A DNA stretch of 64,000 nt from Coriolopsis trogii (GCA_020543525.1 JAHYIO010000001.1:3844001-3908000); one strand, 5' to 3'; counted from the stretch's first letter, positions 1 through 12,194 are shown. The notes: generated by a model not told the origin, from the letters alone. A program made the numbers and translations.

Positions 1-941
1 GCACACTATGGTACAAGCATCTCGCCGGACAACCGCCTTCGGACAAAGAGGCCAGTCTAATGTTGATAATTACCAACGGCTGGGCCATGCAACGCGCCTG
101 CTGTGGACGCGCGATCTCCCCCTCGACATCGAGATGTTTGCCATCCTGGAAGAAGGGGCCTCCGGTTGATTTGATATAAAGACCCTGAACCCACGCGCTG
201 GCGTTATTAGTGCCCAACTGTAGAAACTAGCACACTCACTATGTAAGGAGTGGTCCGCTTCGACTTGTTATCTTCTTCCATGTGGCAAGCCAGACATATG
301 AATTCCAGCATCGGCAAGATATCTGCGGGCACCTCCTTGATTGCCTTCACATGGGAGAGGCAGAGCGACCGTTCACACTTATCGCACTCGATGCAGTCAC
401 CTCCATTCTGACAGAGATAGCAGAACTTGTAGTAGTCAGCCCAAAATGTACGTGAAACCGACAGTCGAACGACCTACTGGATCGTGATGGTCCTCTAACG
501 ACGTGATAGGTGTGAGCTCCACCTGGGTAGGCGTGTCAACCTCTTTCGCCTTCTTCTTGCCTTTCTTTGTTATGAGTGCCATTTTCTTGGTTGGCACTGG
601 GGTGCCAATGAGTTAGTAGTTCGTCCCTAAGGAGGTGCTACATACGCGGTTGGGCTCTCGGTACAGCCCCGAAGACATGCACAACGTTGGCGTTGGTGTC
701 ATTTGTCTCGTCAACATAAACAATCCCTGCGTCTTCCGGTAGGTACACAGGAGTGGTGTCCGTTTCGGCTATCTTTGGCAAAGGTGCGCTTGCCGTCTCA
801 TCCGGAGCTTTTCCTGGCGTGTGTTCCAAGTTCAAGTCAGTCAATCGCACAAATCAGCGAGTGGCAGAATATACTCTTCAAGTTCATACGAGGTGCTGCC
901 TCCCCAGTGGAATTGCGTGCCGTTTGCTTTGTGCGAGCCAT
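1..941 (-). CDS. Histone H3-tail-like, PHD-like zinc-finger protein (5' part; runs off the left edge)
   Basis: Reading right to left, the ATG at 941 opens with MARTKQTARNSTGEAAPR, which matches the first 17 residues of mature histone H3 at 14 positions (K9 is N, G13 is E, K14 is A; R2, K4, R8 and S10 kept). Exons 941-875, 813-646, 596-478, 425-240 and 184-<1 join in phase with GT-AG introns of 49-61 nt. Residues 23-118 are hydrophilic with a Lys-rich patch near 82-95, a possible nuclear signal. Residues 119-166 hold a Cys-rich finger (C120, C123, C129, C132, C135, C140, H143, C162, C165, H166) resembling PHD/ADD fingers, a class that often binds H3 tails. The frame is still open at base 1. 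Function is unknown; a chromatin role is inference. I do not recognise the downstream domain. Confidence 0.65.
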
Positions 942-1347
942 AGTGAGACAATCTACGAACACGCCAGAGCGCATAGAAGCGGTGGCGGACTGGCAGTGGT
1001 TCAAATACTCCTCACACGGCGCGGCAGCCGGGCATACCCGATTTGTCCATTTCGCGCTCATATGATCTACGCCACTCAACCTCAAATTGTCCTCCTGTTC
1101 CTGCCTTTGTCATTCCCTTCCCTTCTGACTGTCTCTCACTCGCTGTCTGTGTGTCCCTCCCTTCGTCCTTTTGTCACACTCTCTTCCTCCACAATCCAGG
1201 GTTACACATAGAGCTGGAAGGGAACATACATGGTACCTCGTGAGTTCTTCTCTATGTGTCGAACTGCCCCCTCCGCCACACGCAAGACTCACCCCATTGA
1301 GTAAACCGTGCATGAGAACAAAGAGAGGATAGGCGAGAGGATAGGAC
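942..1347. other. 5' flank of the H3-tail-like gene
   Basis: No convincing gene. Positions 1085-1200 are pyrimidine-rich on the plus strand, so purine-rich on the coding strand of the neighbouring minus gene. This probably includes that gene's promoter, but no clear TATA or binding site was recognised. Confidence 0.3.
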
Positions 1348-2004
1348 GAGTGCACCATGCGGTGCATGCGTGCGGTCTCATCAGGATGCCCTGGCGGGAC
1401 GATGCAAGCTCGTCAAGGACGATGAGTGTGCTATGCGGCACATGTGTGCGGTCCCCCCAGGATGCCCTGGCGGGACGACGCGAACTCATCATCCAATCCA
1501 AGGGAGTGAAGGACGGATTCGATGAGTGCACCATGCGGTGCGTGCATGCAGTATCGTCAGGATGCCCTGGCGAGACAACGCGAGCTTATCGAGGACATTG
1601 AGCGTACCATGCGGTACCGGCGTGCGGTCCCGTCAGGATGCCCTGACAGGGCGACGTGAGCTCAATGTTCAGTTCTTTTCTGGGTTGTCGAGTGCATCAT
1701 GCAATGCATGCGTGCAGTCTTGTCGGGATGCCCTGGCGAGACGACGCGAGCTTGTCATGGATGATGAGTGTGCTATGCGGTACATGCGTGCGGTTCCGTC
1801 AGGATGCCCTGACTGGACGATGTGAACTCATCATCCGATCCAAAGCAAAGCCATGGATTCGTTGAGTGCACCATGCGGTGCGTGCGTGCGGTCTTGTCGG
1901 GATGCCCTGGCGAGACGACGCGACCTCATCAAGGAAGTTGAGTGTACCATGCGGTCCCTGCGCGCGGTCTCGTCAGGATGCTCTGACGTCGCGACGTGAG
2001 CTCA
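1348..2004. repeat. Dimeric minisatellite, 76-bp monomers in about 172-bp pairs
   Basis: Eight diverged copies of a unit containing the core AGGATGCCCTGGCGRGACGA occur with the core at 1383, 1459, 1559, 1635, 1725, 1801, 1899 and 1975. Spacing alternates exactly 76 bp within a pair and 100, 90 and 98 bp between pairs, giving a four-fold higher-order repeat. Each pair also carries a CCATGCGGT motif. Short open frames across it are by-products of the repeat. Confidence 0.85.
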
Positions 2005-2326
2005 AAATGAGCCGATCCTCTCTTCCCCAGAGCAGCACAATGAAGGCATGAAATGCAAGGCTCCGCCGGCACGATATGCTCCAACAAGCCCTACACAAGA
2101 CTCAGTTGACCACCCAGGTGAGCCGCGCCCTCAGTCTCCTACTTGATTATGCCACATAGAGATATACAGGCATTGTAGTACCGTCTGTGTTTGTATGCCC
2201 CTGTTCATATTTGAATGAAAATCTGGTTTTGTTTGATTGATTCAGATGAACGGGGGATGACATACATGTTCTACGCTATGGAGCATGGGAAAGGGACGGG
2301 GGCTACAGGCAGTCATAGGTAGTTTT
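2005..2326. other. Spacer between minisatellite and next gene
   Basis: No gene, repeat or RNA recognised. It holds the likely 3' flank of the minus-strand gene that ends near 2327. Confidence 0.3.
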
Positions 2327-4525
2327 TCATGAAAGCATTGATGTAAAACTCGACGATTGCCTGGCACAAACGCAACAGTCTGGAGTCTGGAACCTCCGAC
2401 CCAGCTGCCTGTGCGTTTCTTCAGGACAGTCGGGCCAACGGGTCATGATTTCCGCGAAGTGTTTGAGTGTCTCCTTGGCCAGCGAGACCTGGCTTCCAGA
2501 TTCGAGGCTCCATAGGAATGCACGATCGCCTGGATCCACTTGAGGGATGACACTTATTGCGGACTTGGACGAGCCCCAGATACTGGAGACCACTATCTCC
2601 CGGAACCATCGGTGGGGCTCTGTCCAGCTAGACTTGTGCACGAGTAAGGTATCCAGAGCGAGAACTTCCGCTCTGAAGTTAAGTTTGTGTGACTCCCAGA
2701 GCAGGAGGTCTCTGATCTTGCTGTTCGACCCAATGGTGCTCAGATTCACATCCAGCCCGGCGAAGGAGATGGTGTTGTCCTCTGAGTAGGACGGCAGCCT
2801 GCCCACTCTCCCGAAGAGGCAGCTAATCCCGTTATGCTCCCCCTAACATCGCTCTGTGCGCTGACGATCGGATGGCCGACCGTAACTCATTTGGGGCACT
2901 GGTTTGATCTCAAATTCGCCCCATAACGCTGCCCGCCACTCATTCACCGTCAACGGTTCATGCGAAATGGAAGGATCGAACAGGCATGAGAGGAGAAAGG
3001 GGCGAATGCGGGCGAGATTGTGCAAGTAGCGATGGACCTTTTCGTCTTTCCGGACAACCACATTGGATGGGACGGTCGAGGGCCCGCAAACAATGGTCAA
3101 GACCGTGTCAAGGAGGAAGGGCGGGGGATAAAAGTAGACAGCCGATGTCGCGGATTTGGACACAGGGGAAACCCCTCTCAAGGCGGAAGCCCACGCCTCC
3201 GAGATGGGGCAGAAAGGGGACTGCTGAAAGAATTTCGAAGGATGGTGATGCTCTTTGAGTAATTCGGTGGCAATCGAGGACCCCCTCACATTCGAATTTG
3301 ATGCCGAGTCGAATCCTCTCCTCCCCTTTGGTCGTGTGCGCCCGCTTTGCCCAACTTGCATAGATGCCGTGCTCGATTCTCCCGCTCACATGGACAGATG
3401 AGTAGAGCGCCCAGTTGAATCCTCCACCCTCGCGCGTTGGGACTTCGGTCGTCCGTTGCAAGCTGTGGGACTTCCGCAAGTGATAGCAGGGCGAGATGGG
3501 TGCCAGCTACTAGTGAGATTGGCGACCCCGACGATGCCATGTGCTTCCTGAAAGATCGGCAGATCAGAAGCATGGCTGGACAAGTCATACGAAGTGAAAC
3601 AGTCCACCACGTGCCAGACCACCAAATCATGAGTCAAGGGACGAAGGAACCACGTAGGTAAACCAACGCGCACACAGCTCTGAGCATCCGTCGCATCTCT
3701 CACAAATGCCCCTACAACAGGTAGTACTTCGTGGCTGAAATTCTTGCTCGACTGCAGTCGCGAAACCACGACTTTGACGTACGTCTTCAGGCCGGCGAGC
3801 TCTAACGTCAGACGCTGCACGTGCGCTGCAACGGCAATTGATATTCCTGCCACCGTGGGGATATGGGTCACCCGGTCCAGGACTTGACACAGGAGCATCA
3901 CCAGGAAGCGCACGTATTCGAGGACATTCGGAGGCACATGCATCCGCCCCACTCGGTCAATGGCATCCTCTGCTGCGTCGGCGAGCGGGTCTTGGACCTC
4001 CGAGATGATGTAGCCTAAACCGTTAAATCCAATTGTAGGGTCCTGCGCCCAGTGCATCGCAGGGGACAATGTCTCCCATAGACAAGGAGGCAGACCGCAC
4101 TGCATGGTCTGCTTGGGGATGCAGGCTAGGTGCCACATTCCTCTAGTGAGGTCTTGAGGGACGATCGAGTATTCATGGATTCCCCATCGTCCGTCAGAGT
4201 ACGTCGTGACAACCGACGATATGATGGGTACTCCGGTACGTAGTCCATGTTCGCGGACGTAATGACCATTCGGTCGAATCGTCCCCGGCTTGCAACCTTC
4301 GCATCGAGAGGCGGGCAGACTGGAGGCACTATTGGACCGCCTGTCAGCATCAGTCAACCTCGACAACACGAAGCACGTATGTCGCCCTCTTCAGTTTGCT
4401 TTCAGTTTCGGTGGCGATCTGTCTGCAACCGTACGCACCGCCACCCCATCAGGGTTTCACGCCGTCGCTCCGTCTTCCGAGGTGGGTTCCGACGCGTTGG
4501 TCTGACCTGTTCCTTGGAATGACCT
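2327..4525 (-). CDS. Lineage-specific hypothetical protein, several exons, possibly degenerate
   Basis: Three long minus-strand frames follow one another: 4369-3386 (about 327 codons), 3361-2843 and 2806-2327. Their composition is protein-like, with stretches such as RGMWHLACIPKQTMQCG, LPTWFLRPLTHDLVVW, PPPFLLDTVLTIV and WREAL-like WRAALWGEFEIK. Frame changes near 3390 and 2840 could be introns or mutations; I could not fix the splice sites, and no ATG lies at the front of the first frame, so the start is probably in a further 5' exon before 4525. The pieces resemble uncharacterised proteins that I associate with repeat-rich regions of Agaricomycete genomes, from memory only. No catalytic motif is visible and no function is assigned. 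It is on the same strand as the H3-tail-like gene, 1.4 kb downstream of it in genome order, with a minisatellite between. Confidence 0.4.
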
Positions 4526-6253
4526 GGTAAGGGTTAGTGCGTGGTAAATCAATGGATTATCGTCGGGCATACGTACGTTGCCATCTCCTATGGTGGATTT
4601 TCTTCGTCAGCTAAGGTACGCTGCTTGGTAGGAGCGACCGGTTCTGTCCGTACAACGCGCTTGAACTTCGGAAACTTGGACTTTTCGGGCCCCATGATAT
4701 GCTGCCCAAGGCAAGTTGACGTGAAAATGTTCTCTCTCTCCACTTCAAAGACTTACGATGATGCTTGGCTGGAGAGAACAGTTTCTATGTTGGCACGCTT
4801 GGGTCATCCGCCTGTCGCCAAGTCGGGCCGTGGTGAGATCTCTACGCTATCGGATTAGAGCCTGATGCGCGCAAGGTGGTCGAATGAATGTTGGTGAGCT
4901 TAGAGCCGCACACAATGCTTGTCCTCGGCCTGTAAGGCAGGCTGGGGGGTTCTAGGTGCTTAAGTGTTGTTCTTAGAATGTCGACAAGAGCCTGGATGGG
5001 CGGCTATTGCAACAATCAGTGGTCGCTCTGTCATTGGCAGTGTGGACCACGTGACAGCTACAATTTGCCTCCGACAGTCACAGTACGGCGCTATTTGAAA
5101 TTCTTACGTTGTGAGGTAAAGCTGGGGAAAACCGCGGTAAGTAATGGCTATTGCGGAGGTATTGGCGGAGTTGCAAAAGTCATGTGCGCTCGACCAAGTC
5201 CGTAGTTACATAGGTGCCTTTCCACGTGTCCTCACTACGCTCCACATCAATCACGACCGTTGACGACATCCAGCATGCGAAACATCGAGCAGGCCCACTT
5301 TATATCTGCACATATACCGCCTACTTGCAAAATACTGACGATTCATATCATCTACCACACAGCTCCACCTCGACCTGGACAACAACCACCGTGCGGTTTC
5401 TTGCCGGCTCTAAGCTGCGAGACCCTCCAGTGGAGCGACGAGGAGAGACTCCGACCGGCCTAGCTTGTCGTTGAGACGATCCACGCAATAGTCAGCAAAG
5501 ACCAATGCTATGCATCCAGGCAGGCATGCACACAGATGGAACATATGGTCCTCGCCCGTCTCGCCATATGTGCGAGCTGGAGTCACTCAATTCCGGTCCG
5601 GCCTCGACCTCAATCAGCTATCTTACACTTCCTCCTCGCGCATGACTTGGGATACACCCGCCCGTCATACCCCAATTAGCATGCTCGGCGAGGCTGGCTG
5701 GACGCGCCGCGTGGCTTGCCACGTGGACATTATCTTTGCATGTATGTTCAATTTTGACGGTCATCGATACAGCGAGAAGTCAAGAGAGAGGCTGCTCCAT
5801 CGGTGCGGAGACAAACACTGCGTAGAGATAGAATATCTGAGATCTGTTTTCAACAAGCAACGAAGAGTGTGTGGCCTCTCGTCTGGCAAGAGTGACTTGT
5901 GAGACAAAAAGAGCAGGTGTGCTGTGGTGGAAGACCAATGGAGGAGGTCAAGGATACGAATCGGAAGCATGGCCGCAGTTTCTGAACACACACAGAGCTT
6001 CTAGCAAAGTGCTTCGTGCAGTCAGGAAGTCAAAGTTCACCGCCTGCAATTGCCAGGCCCCAAAAGTGCTCCGTGTCACAGAAGTTCATGATTGCATTCA
6101 CAGAGTACAAAAGTGACAGCGGACGATGCGCATGATGCCCCACACACGCTCGTGTGGGATCAAGCTTTCCCATCCCACTGATTACTATGGGTATGTCCCA
6201 CAACACCTATGCAGTGACCTTCCACTGATGCAATGCAATCTCCATCCTCTAGG
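4526..6253. other. Gene-poor stretch
   Basis: Only short, mutually inconsistent frames (up to about 130 codons) are present, without recognisable motifs or good splice chains. The stretch separates minus-strand genes on the left from plus-strand genes on the right, so divergent promoters may lie here. No tRNA or repeat array was seen. Confidence 0.3.
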
Positions 6254-7321
6254 ATGTCCAAAAGGGACGAGACCGTGGAAAGACAAGTACAGCCGGCCCG
6301 GCCGGCTTCCAAGCACCCTGTACGCGCAGAAATGCAACTCGCCAGGCAAAACCGTACAGGCGCTGATGGGATTCAAGAACAACGACGAACAATTTACTTG
6401 GTACACCATAAGTGCGCCTCATGCGCGATTTGTGTCCATGCTCAAATTGTCTTTCAGGTTGTCATGGCGGCTCTCGCGAAGCGCCATTTGGATCCCAAGC
6501 AGAAATGGAAGGATCAGCCGAAAGTGAATATAGAGAGGTACATCGACGAGGTAAGCGATTTGCACTGTGGACAAACACATACTTAATCACATGCCCCCCA
6601 GGTCACGTGAAGACTGCCTGATCTTGAGCCTTACGAAGATGCATGGCCAATTCGCGCCTACGCGAGATATTGGTTGACCTTCCTATCCAAGGTATTCATT
6701 GGAGTCCAGTCTTGTGGTGTAGTACTGACTCATGGTTTTCAGAATGTGCGCACAAACGACTCACCGGCATCTGCGTCACATGGGACTATCAACAGCACTA
6801 TTGGCCGCCGGGCCGATACGGACAACCTTGGGCCTGGAGGCTCCTACAAGAAGTCTCGAGAGGAACCCAGGCGCGACGGACGCGTTCCCGCCGGTGATCA
6901 CCATTCTCCTGCTCCATGTGACGCCGAGCATGCTCGACGCAAGCCGCAGGTCGTCACAAGATGTGCAGCAGTCTCCGCAAAGGGCATAGGGCAAGCCTCA
7001 TCCGGTTCGGGATCCAGCAGGTCAACCGTCGATCAGAGCCACAATTCGGCCTCCTCCTCGTCACACACCATTAACGCCCAAAAAGCGCGCAGCAGGGAGG
7101 ACTCTGTGCTCATGTTCCTCCAGTCTCTGACCCAGCCGTTACCACACATCCGGTCAGTCATGTCCTCGATCGGGGTGGACGATGCTGCCAGCCTCCACGG
7201 GCTGGCTCTTCTCCCCGACAAGGCAAAATGGTTGCGGGATATGGTCAACGAGCTACTCACCCCTTTGGAACAAAAGCACGTTGTGGATGGCTTGGCCAGG
7301 TTTTCTGAATCGTGTAGATGA
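6254..7321 (+). CDS. Lineage-specific hypothetical protein with low-complexity tail
   Basis: The ATG at 6254 opens a basic frame that runs to VNIERYIDE at about 6550, where a consensus GTAAGC donor follows. A later segment near 6620-6700 reads PYEDAWPIRAYARYWLTF, then an intron near 6701-6742, then a Ser-rich, charged tail from 6743 to the stop at about 7321 ending in a helical segment (LLPDKAKWLRDMVNELL). The joint between the first two exons is uncertain: the simplest acceptor puts a stop in frame, so either another splice site is used or the gene is damaged. The family looks Agaricomycete-specific. Function unknown; no enzyme motif seen. Confidence 0.4.
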
Positions 7322-7615
7322 TCGCTTCTATGTAGCACAAGAGGTATTCCAACGCGCCCTTCCGCGACCGTGAAGTGTGTCATGACTGTATCAGTAATGG
7401 TGTTCTACGTCTCCCTTGTTTTGATTCTCATAAGCTAGTGTCCATGTAGTTTCAGGCACAAAGCTCGCTGACAATAAGTACATTTTGATATGCGGATGAC
7501 TGTCTGTCGGTTGTGCTCAGACCGGGCAACCGACGTCCGCAATGGGCTGCCGGCACTACAAATGAATCAAGCCCACCCCCTAAGAGCAATTCTCCCTTTC
7601 TCTACATCGTACTCA
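7322..7615. other. Intergenic spacer
   Basis: Probable 3' flank of the upstream gene and promoter of the next; no specific site recognised. Confidence 0.3.
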
Positions 7616-10600
7616 ATGTCGTCTCCCTGCGCATACATGACCAAGAGAAAAAACATTCCGTTGAAGCCTATCGATGGCAAAACGGAACTGTTCGCCCCCA
7701 AGAGCAGGAGGCCGACGCCGCCCCCACCGCCTAGCACTCAGGTGAGGTCGTCGTGCAATGTGTCCGTATCTGTCATTGACCGCCTACTGTATATCAGCCT
7801 CGATGGATGTCACCCGAGAGCAGGAGGCCGACACCGCCCCCACCGCCTAGCACTCAGGTGAGGTCATCATGCAATGTGTCGGTGTTTGTCATTGACGGGG
7901 TACTGTTTATTAGCCCGGAAGGATGTCACCTGAGACGTGTTGCACGCGTGCGACGAGCGTGATCTCGTTGCACTACAGCTCCAGTGAAGAGTGTTCGACA
8001 GCACGCGTGCCAGTCATCGAAGGTGGAGACGCTGCGAAGAAGCGTAAACGCTCCGAGGAAGAGAACACTCCGAGGAAGCGTATGACAGCAAACGAAATTG
8101 AACACATCAAAGTCATTGATCTCACCTTGGAATCAGAACCGGAACGCAGAGAAGTCTCGCCAAGCCCTTTGGGTTCAAGCAATAAAGAAAACCATGCCCA
8201 GGGAGAGGACGAGGAGAGCAAGCACGACCAGCCGGGTGAGTAACCTGTGATGATGACTCATGCCAGTGGCTGACATATATATCGCGCTAGGATGTGGCGG
8301 ACGGGGTGGAACGGTACATGCACTGGATTCCCCGACAGTGTCTGAGCTGGCAGCACGTGCCCAGACACATTCGAGGTTTTTCGTCCCTGGCACTCCGGGG
8401 GAAGACACAATGTCTGTGCGCAGTTCGAATGCCATGGAAATTCCCCCCGCGCGTGAAGTTCTGCGCATTTGGCGCAGGGTAGCTTGGTTACCAACTGAGG
8501 CCGAGATTGCGGCGGGCATCCCGTTTGAAGATATTGGCCGAGTTGGACGCGGGACTCTCCTCTCGCCCCTGCGCTCGGGATCCGATCACGCAGTTTGGCC
8601 TTCTATGCCATTGTCCATGTCGTCGGTCTCCGTGGTCGTGGAGTGTGGCGACGGTTCGGATTCGCTCTTCAACAACCACCGTGGTCTTGACCGGGCGCAA
8701 GGGACACCCGTCCGTGATCGCGTCGACAGGAGCCAAGTTCTCGCTTACATGGGGCCAAAGACGCATTTTATCATCTCTCCCAATGAGGGTGGTCGCCCCG
8801 GACACAAGGCAGCAGGACCCAGCGGGGAGGGGAGGCAGTGCCCAGCAAACGGTAGGAAGGGGGAGGACGAACATTCCATACCCGACGACAGAGCCAATGG
8901 TCGAACGACGGGGAGCACGCACTCCACTGCCCACATTAATCACGATTGCGCAAGAGACAGGAACCGGCCAATGTCCCCGTTCATCCACGTGGAGGGGACT
9001 GAGGTCAGCACCCGGGACCTCGCATGCCTCCCTGGATGGTTTGCGACAGTGTACATTTATGTGCAGGTCAGTGCATTCCATGAATGTGGGCGAAGTCTTG
9101 GACTTACGATTTGGCAGAATAACACACGAGCTCGGACGCGTCAGCTCGCGATCGCTCGATCGGAGGACGTGGTAGTTCTCCGCGAGCAAGAGGAGCTGCG
9201 CGACCTGTTCGACATCTATTGCATCTATTTGATCGAGATCTGGGACATGCGACGAACGACCTGGGGGCTGGAGCAGGCTGACATACCGATACAGGTGCAC
9301 CAATACAAATGGCACATGCTGATCGTGAGGGCCCAGGGAGTGGAACTGTGCCCGAACTTTGTCACCCTGCTTGGGCGTTTGGACGACGTGACAGAAGAGG
9401 GGTATGATGTCCTGGATGCGCCGATCACGAGTACAAGCACCCACACTGAAGCCCGACCCCTCCTACTTTCATTCGGTAGCAATGCCATCTCTGCTGAGGC
9501 TGTCGCAACCTCCCACATGTCGCCATGTTCCAAGGAGACACACGTCGTGTCGTTTGTCAATACCACCACGCCAATCACCACGTCTAGATCGGTGCCCTCG
9601 GCACCGGGTTCCAGTCGTACAACTTCAGCTCTGGTGTCCGGACGGCGCATCAGTGCTCCCAACGATACGACAACCTCGTCCACCATCCGATTGTCGACTC
9701 CAGGCAGCAGCAATCCTCCTAGAGATGATGCCAGGCCGTCGCGATTAGACATGGGGGCACATCCCGTTGCGCAGTTGAACGCTCCAGTGCATGTACTCCG
9801 GGACGTATCCATGCGAACGGCCCGTGACAAACCGGAACCTGTCCGGCAGGATGGTGCGGCCACACAGGCTTCAGAGCTTGCGACCTGCGACGTATCCATG
9901 GTCGCCGCGCACAATGAACTGAGTCCTATCAACCAGGATGATGCGTCTGTGGAGCGAAGGCGCTTGGTGGCGGACTTGAGGATACAACACTACCAGTCCA
10001 CGCAGATGGAATGGGAGAGTGAAAAGCTGTCCCTGAAGAGCGAACGGGAGCGTCAGCGGGATTGCGAGCGCAGTGAAGCTACGGCGCAACAAGTTGGTCA
10101 TGTCGAGGTGACAAAAGTCGAGGGCAGAGAGTGTCAAGGTGGCGCCGCGGTTGCGAAGGCTGGGAGATCGGGCAGAATGACCACTGGCGGGAGACCACCG
10201 AAGGCCGTGCGTGAGAAGTTGGCGGCAGAGAAGGCGGTGGCGGATGCGAAGAAGTCGCAGGCGGGGGAGGCCGCGACAGCAGCTTCAGGTCGCACAGACG
10301 GGGCAGATCGCGGGGAGGTCCGGCAGACAGAGCATGCGCGAACGTCACCGATGGCTGACAGGTACGTCGATGGCTGGTATGGAGTTCGAAGACGCACTGA
10401 TTGCTACCAAGGTCTGCGCTTCGCTCGGACACTGAGGGGAATTGGCGCTCCAGGCGTCCTTTCTGACACCTCGATCGGGACATGGCAATGGGTGAGGAGC
10501 ATCATGTTGACAGGTCCTGGGAAACGGCGTACGATGATCTGCGCAAAGCTCTGGGTGAGCAGGAAGACATGCTTGAGGGGCATGACGCAGACATGCCGGA

Positions 10601-10685
10601 GCTGGTAGACGAAGAGAACCTGCAAAATGATGGGGAAGTGCGCCTGCGGCGTAAAGGACCGAATGGTGAGCATGCGGCTCTTTGA
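7616..10685 (+). CDS. Lineage-specific hypothetical protein, Pro-rich start and basic AT-hook-like segment
   Basis: A likely start at 7616 gives a basic, Pro-rich N-terminus ending in PPPPPSTQ at a GTGAGG donor. Frame 7965-8231 is acidic and polar with KKRKR and RKR clusters (nuclear-signal-like) and ends at a GTGAGT donor. A frame open from 8260 to beyond 10360 carries a helical core (about 9110-9410: WQNNTRARTRQLAIARSEDV, then EELRDLFDIY), a long Ser/Thr linker, a charged helix (about 9940-10110) and a GRPPK core at about 10190, as found in AT-hooks. The last exon reads ALGEQEDMLEGHDADMPELV and stops at 10685. Several frame changes near 10370-10480 were not resolved. A DNA-associated protein is possible; I do not recognise the family. 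Confidence 0.4.
7701..7932 (+). repeat. Direct tandem duplication, 116-bp period, spanning an exon-intron edge
   Basis: Bases 7701-7816 are repeated at 7817-7932 with a few substitutions. Each copy contains the coding run for PTPPPPPSTQ followed by the same GTGAGG splice donor, so the gene has a duplicated 5' splice site. Confidence 0.8.
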
Positions 10686-11590
10686 GCGTAAGAGGTACGT
10701 GCATCGTAAGGCAATTCTTCGGACTACAACTGATTGACAATGCTCAGGCAGGCGGTGGCATGGGGTGAGGTTATGTTGCGCTGGTCGTAAACTAGTGGGT
10801 TCTATTGTTCATCGCAACCGTGTAAGATTTGACCGGGGCCTTCGCAGGCAAATGTGTATGCTCTGCCATCGCATCTATGACATTGACCATTCCATGTGCG
10901 CATCGCCCTAAGATTGCTGTCGCTGTGCGGTTGTGAGCTTGCGCTACTTCAGCAGTCTGTCTACGACAGTCGACGATGCTCAGAGATGACAGTGGGCACG
11001 AGACATCGAAATCTCGGCGCCGAAGTTAAGTGTGTCTCATTTCATTTTTGTAGCTAACTGGACGAGAGTGAGTCCCCATCGAGTGGGTTGCGGTGGCTAA
11101 TAGCAGTGGCGGTGCTTGACTGAGCGCATCCAAGGTGCTGCCCCGATGGGATCAGCACCTTGGACACCCCAATAGATGACGAGCATGCGAGACAACCAGA
11201 GACCATACGGCATGCACAATGATGCATTCCTGATTCGCGTCTGCTAATAGCTGTCATCGATTTTGGCGAACTGCCACGACGACATGCAACTCGAATGGCA
11301 CGCAATTCGATGGGCAGGTGTGCGATAATGACACAAACGAGAGCGCCAGGTTGCGCATCTTAAGCAGGAATCGGTTGTCAAACGCGCGGAGATGCAGGGT
11401 AACATGAGGAGGTGGATGCTTGCTCTCCACCAGGACAGTATGTACGTACTACCTATTATTATTCTCGAAGACTTGGCTAACTCACATTGCATGTATCTCG
11501 CCCGCATATTGGCACTAGGAGGGTTCGACAACCTTAAAGAATGCGGGTCCTTGGTACATGCTTGCCCATTATGGTGCTGGGCCTCTTGCT
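10686..11590. other. Gene-poor spacer before the copia element
   Basis: No sustained frame and no recognisable RNA gene. It lies between the plus-strand hypothetical gene and a GGATGCATCC-rich repeat cluster. Confidence 0.3.
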
Positions 11591-11747
11591 AATGTGGTGG
11601 ATGCATCTTGCGCGCAAGTTGGCGCTAGGTCGCCTGGATGCATGCGTGGACGCGAGCGACATTGGATACTGGTGCGTATCCTATGATGAGTGCTGATTTT
11701 GATGCATCCCAGGATGCATCTGTGATTGCGCGCATGTTGGATGCATC
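11591..11747. repeat. GGATGCATCC-type degenerate repeat cluster, left half
   Basis: Several copies of the self-complementary decamer GGATGCATCC or close variants occur with 12-40 bp spacers. The same pattern resumes at 18011-18118 on the far side of the copia element, so it was a single cluster before the insertion. Confidence 0.65.
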
Positions 11748-12194
11748 TGATGAACTCTGAACCTGGAAGGCTTGGAGCGACCTGTAAGTCACACAAAGAG
11801 AGATCTTCAGTCAGTGAGCGAACGACTGAAGAGCAGAGGGGCAAACAGACTGCCTTATATACTGGAGAGAGGAGTGCATGAGTAAGCGAATGAAGCAGTC
11901 ACATGTTAACCATAGAGCGATGAGTAAGAGTCCGTACTCGGCGTATGAGTAAGAGCCAAGAGTATTCTGAGTAAGACATAAGGTCTAGAATGTTCCGGTG
12001 CATTGTAGAACGCACAGGAAGACAAGGGAACCATATGGTCATGGGAATGTACAGTAGTTTCGTAGAGAAAACCGTATATGGTAAGTAGAAACACAGCCTA
12101 TAGTAAGCGCTATCTAAACATAGGTAAACATGACCATACAAAGGTTGTGTGCACAACTCCGGACCGGTAGAGCCGTAAATCCAGAATGTCAACA
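11748..12194 (-). repeat. 3' LTR of the complete copia element
   Basis: A 447-bp terminal repeat with TG...CA ends in plus orientation; identical by eye to 17564-18010. On the element strand this is the downstream LTR. Confidence 0.97.

Noticed and set aside
1348..2004. Centromere satellite or CRISPR array
   Set aside because: Units are diverged, only four pairs exist and genes lie on both sides; a eukaryotic context excludes CRISPR. The 172-bp pair length resembling alpha satellite is coincidence.
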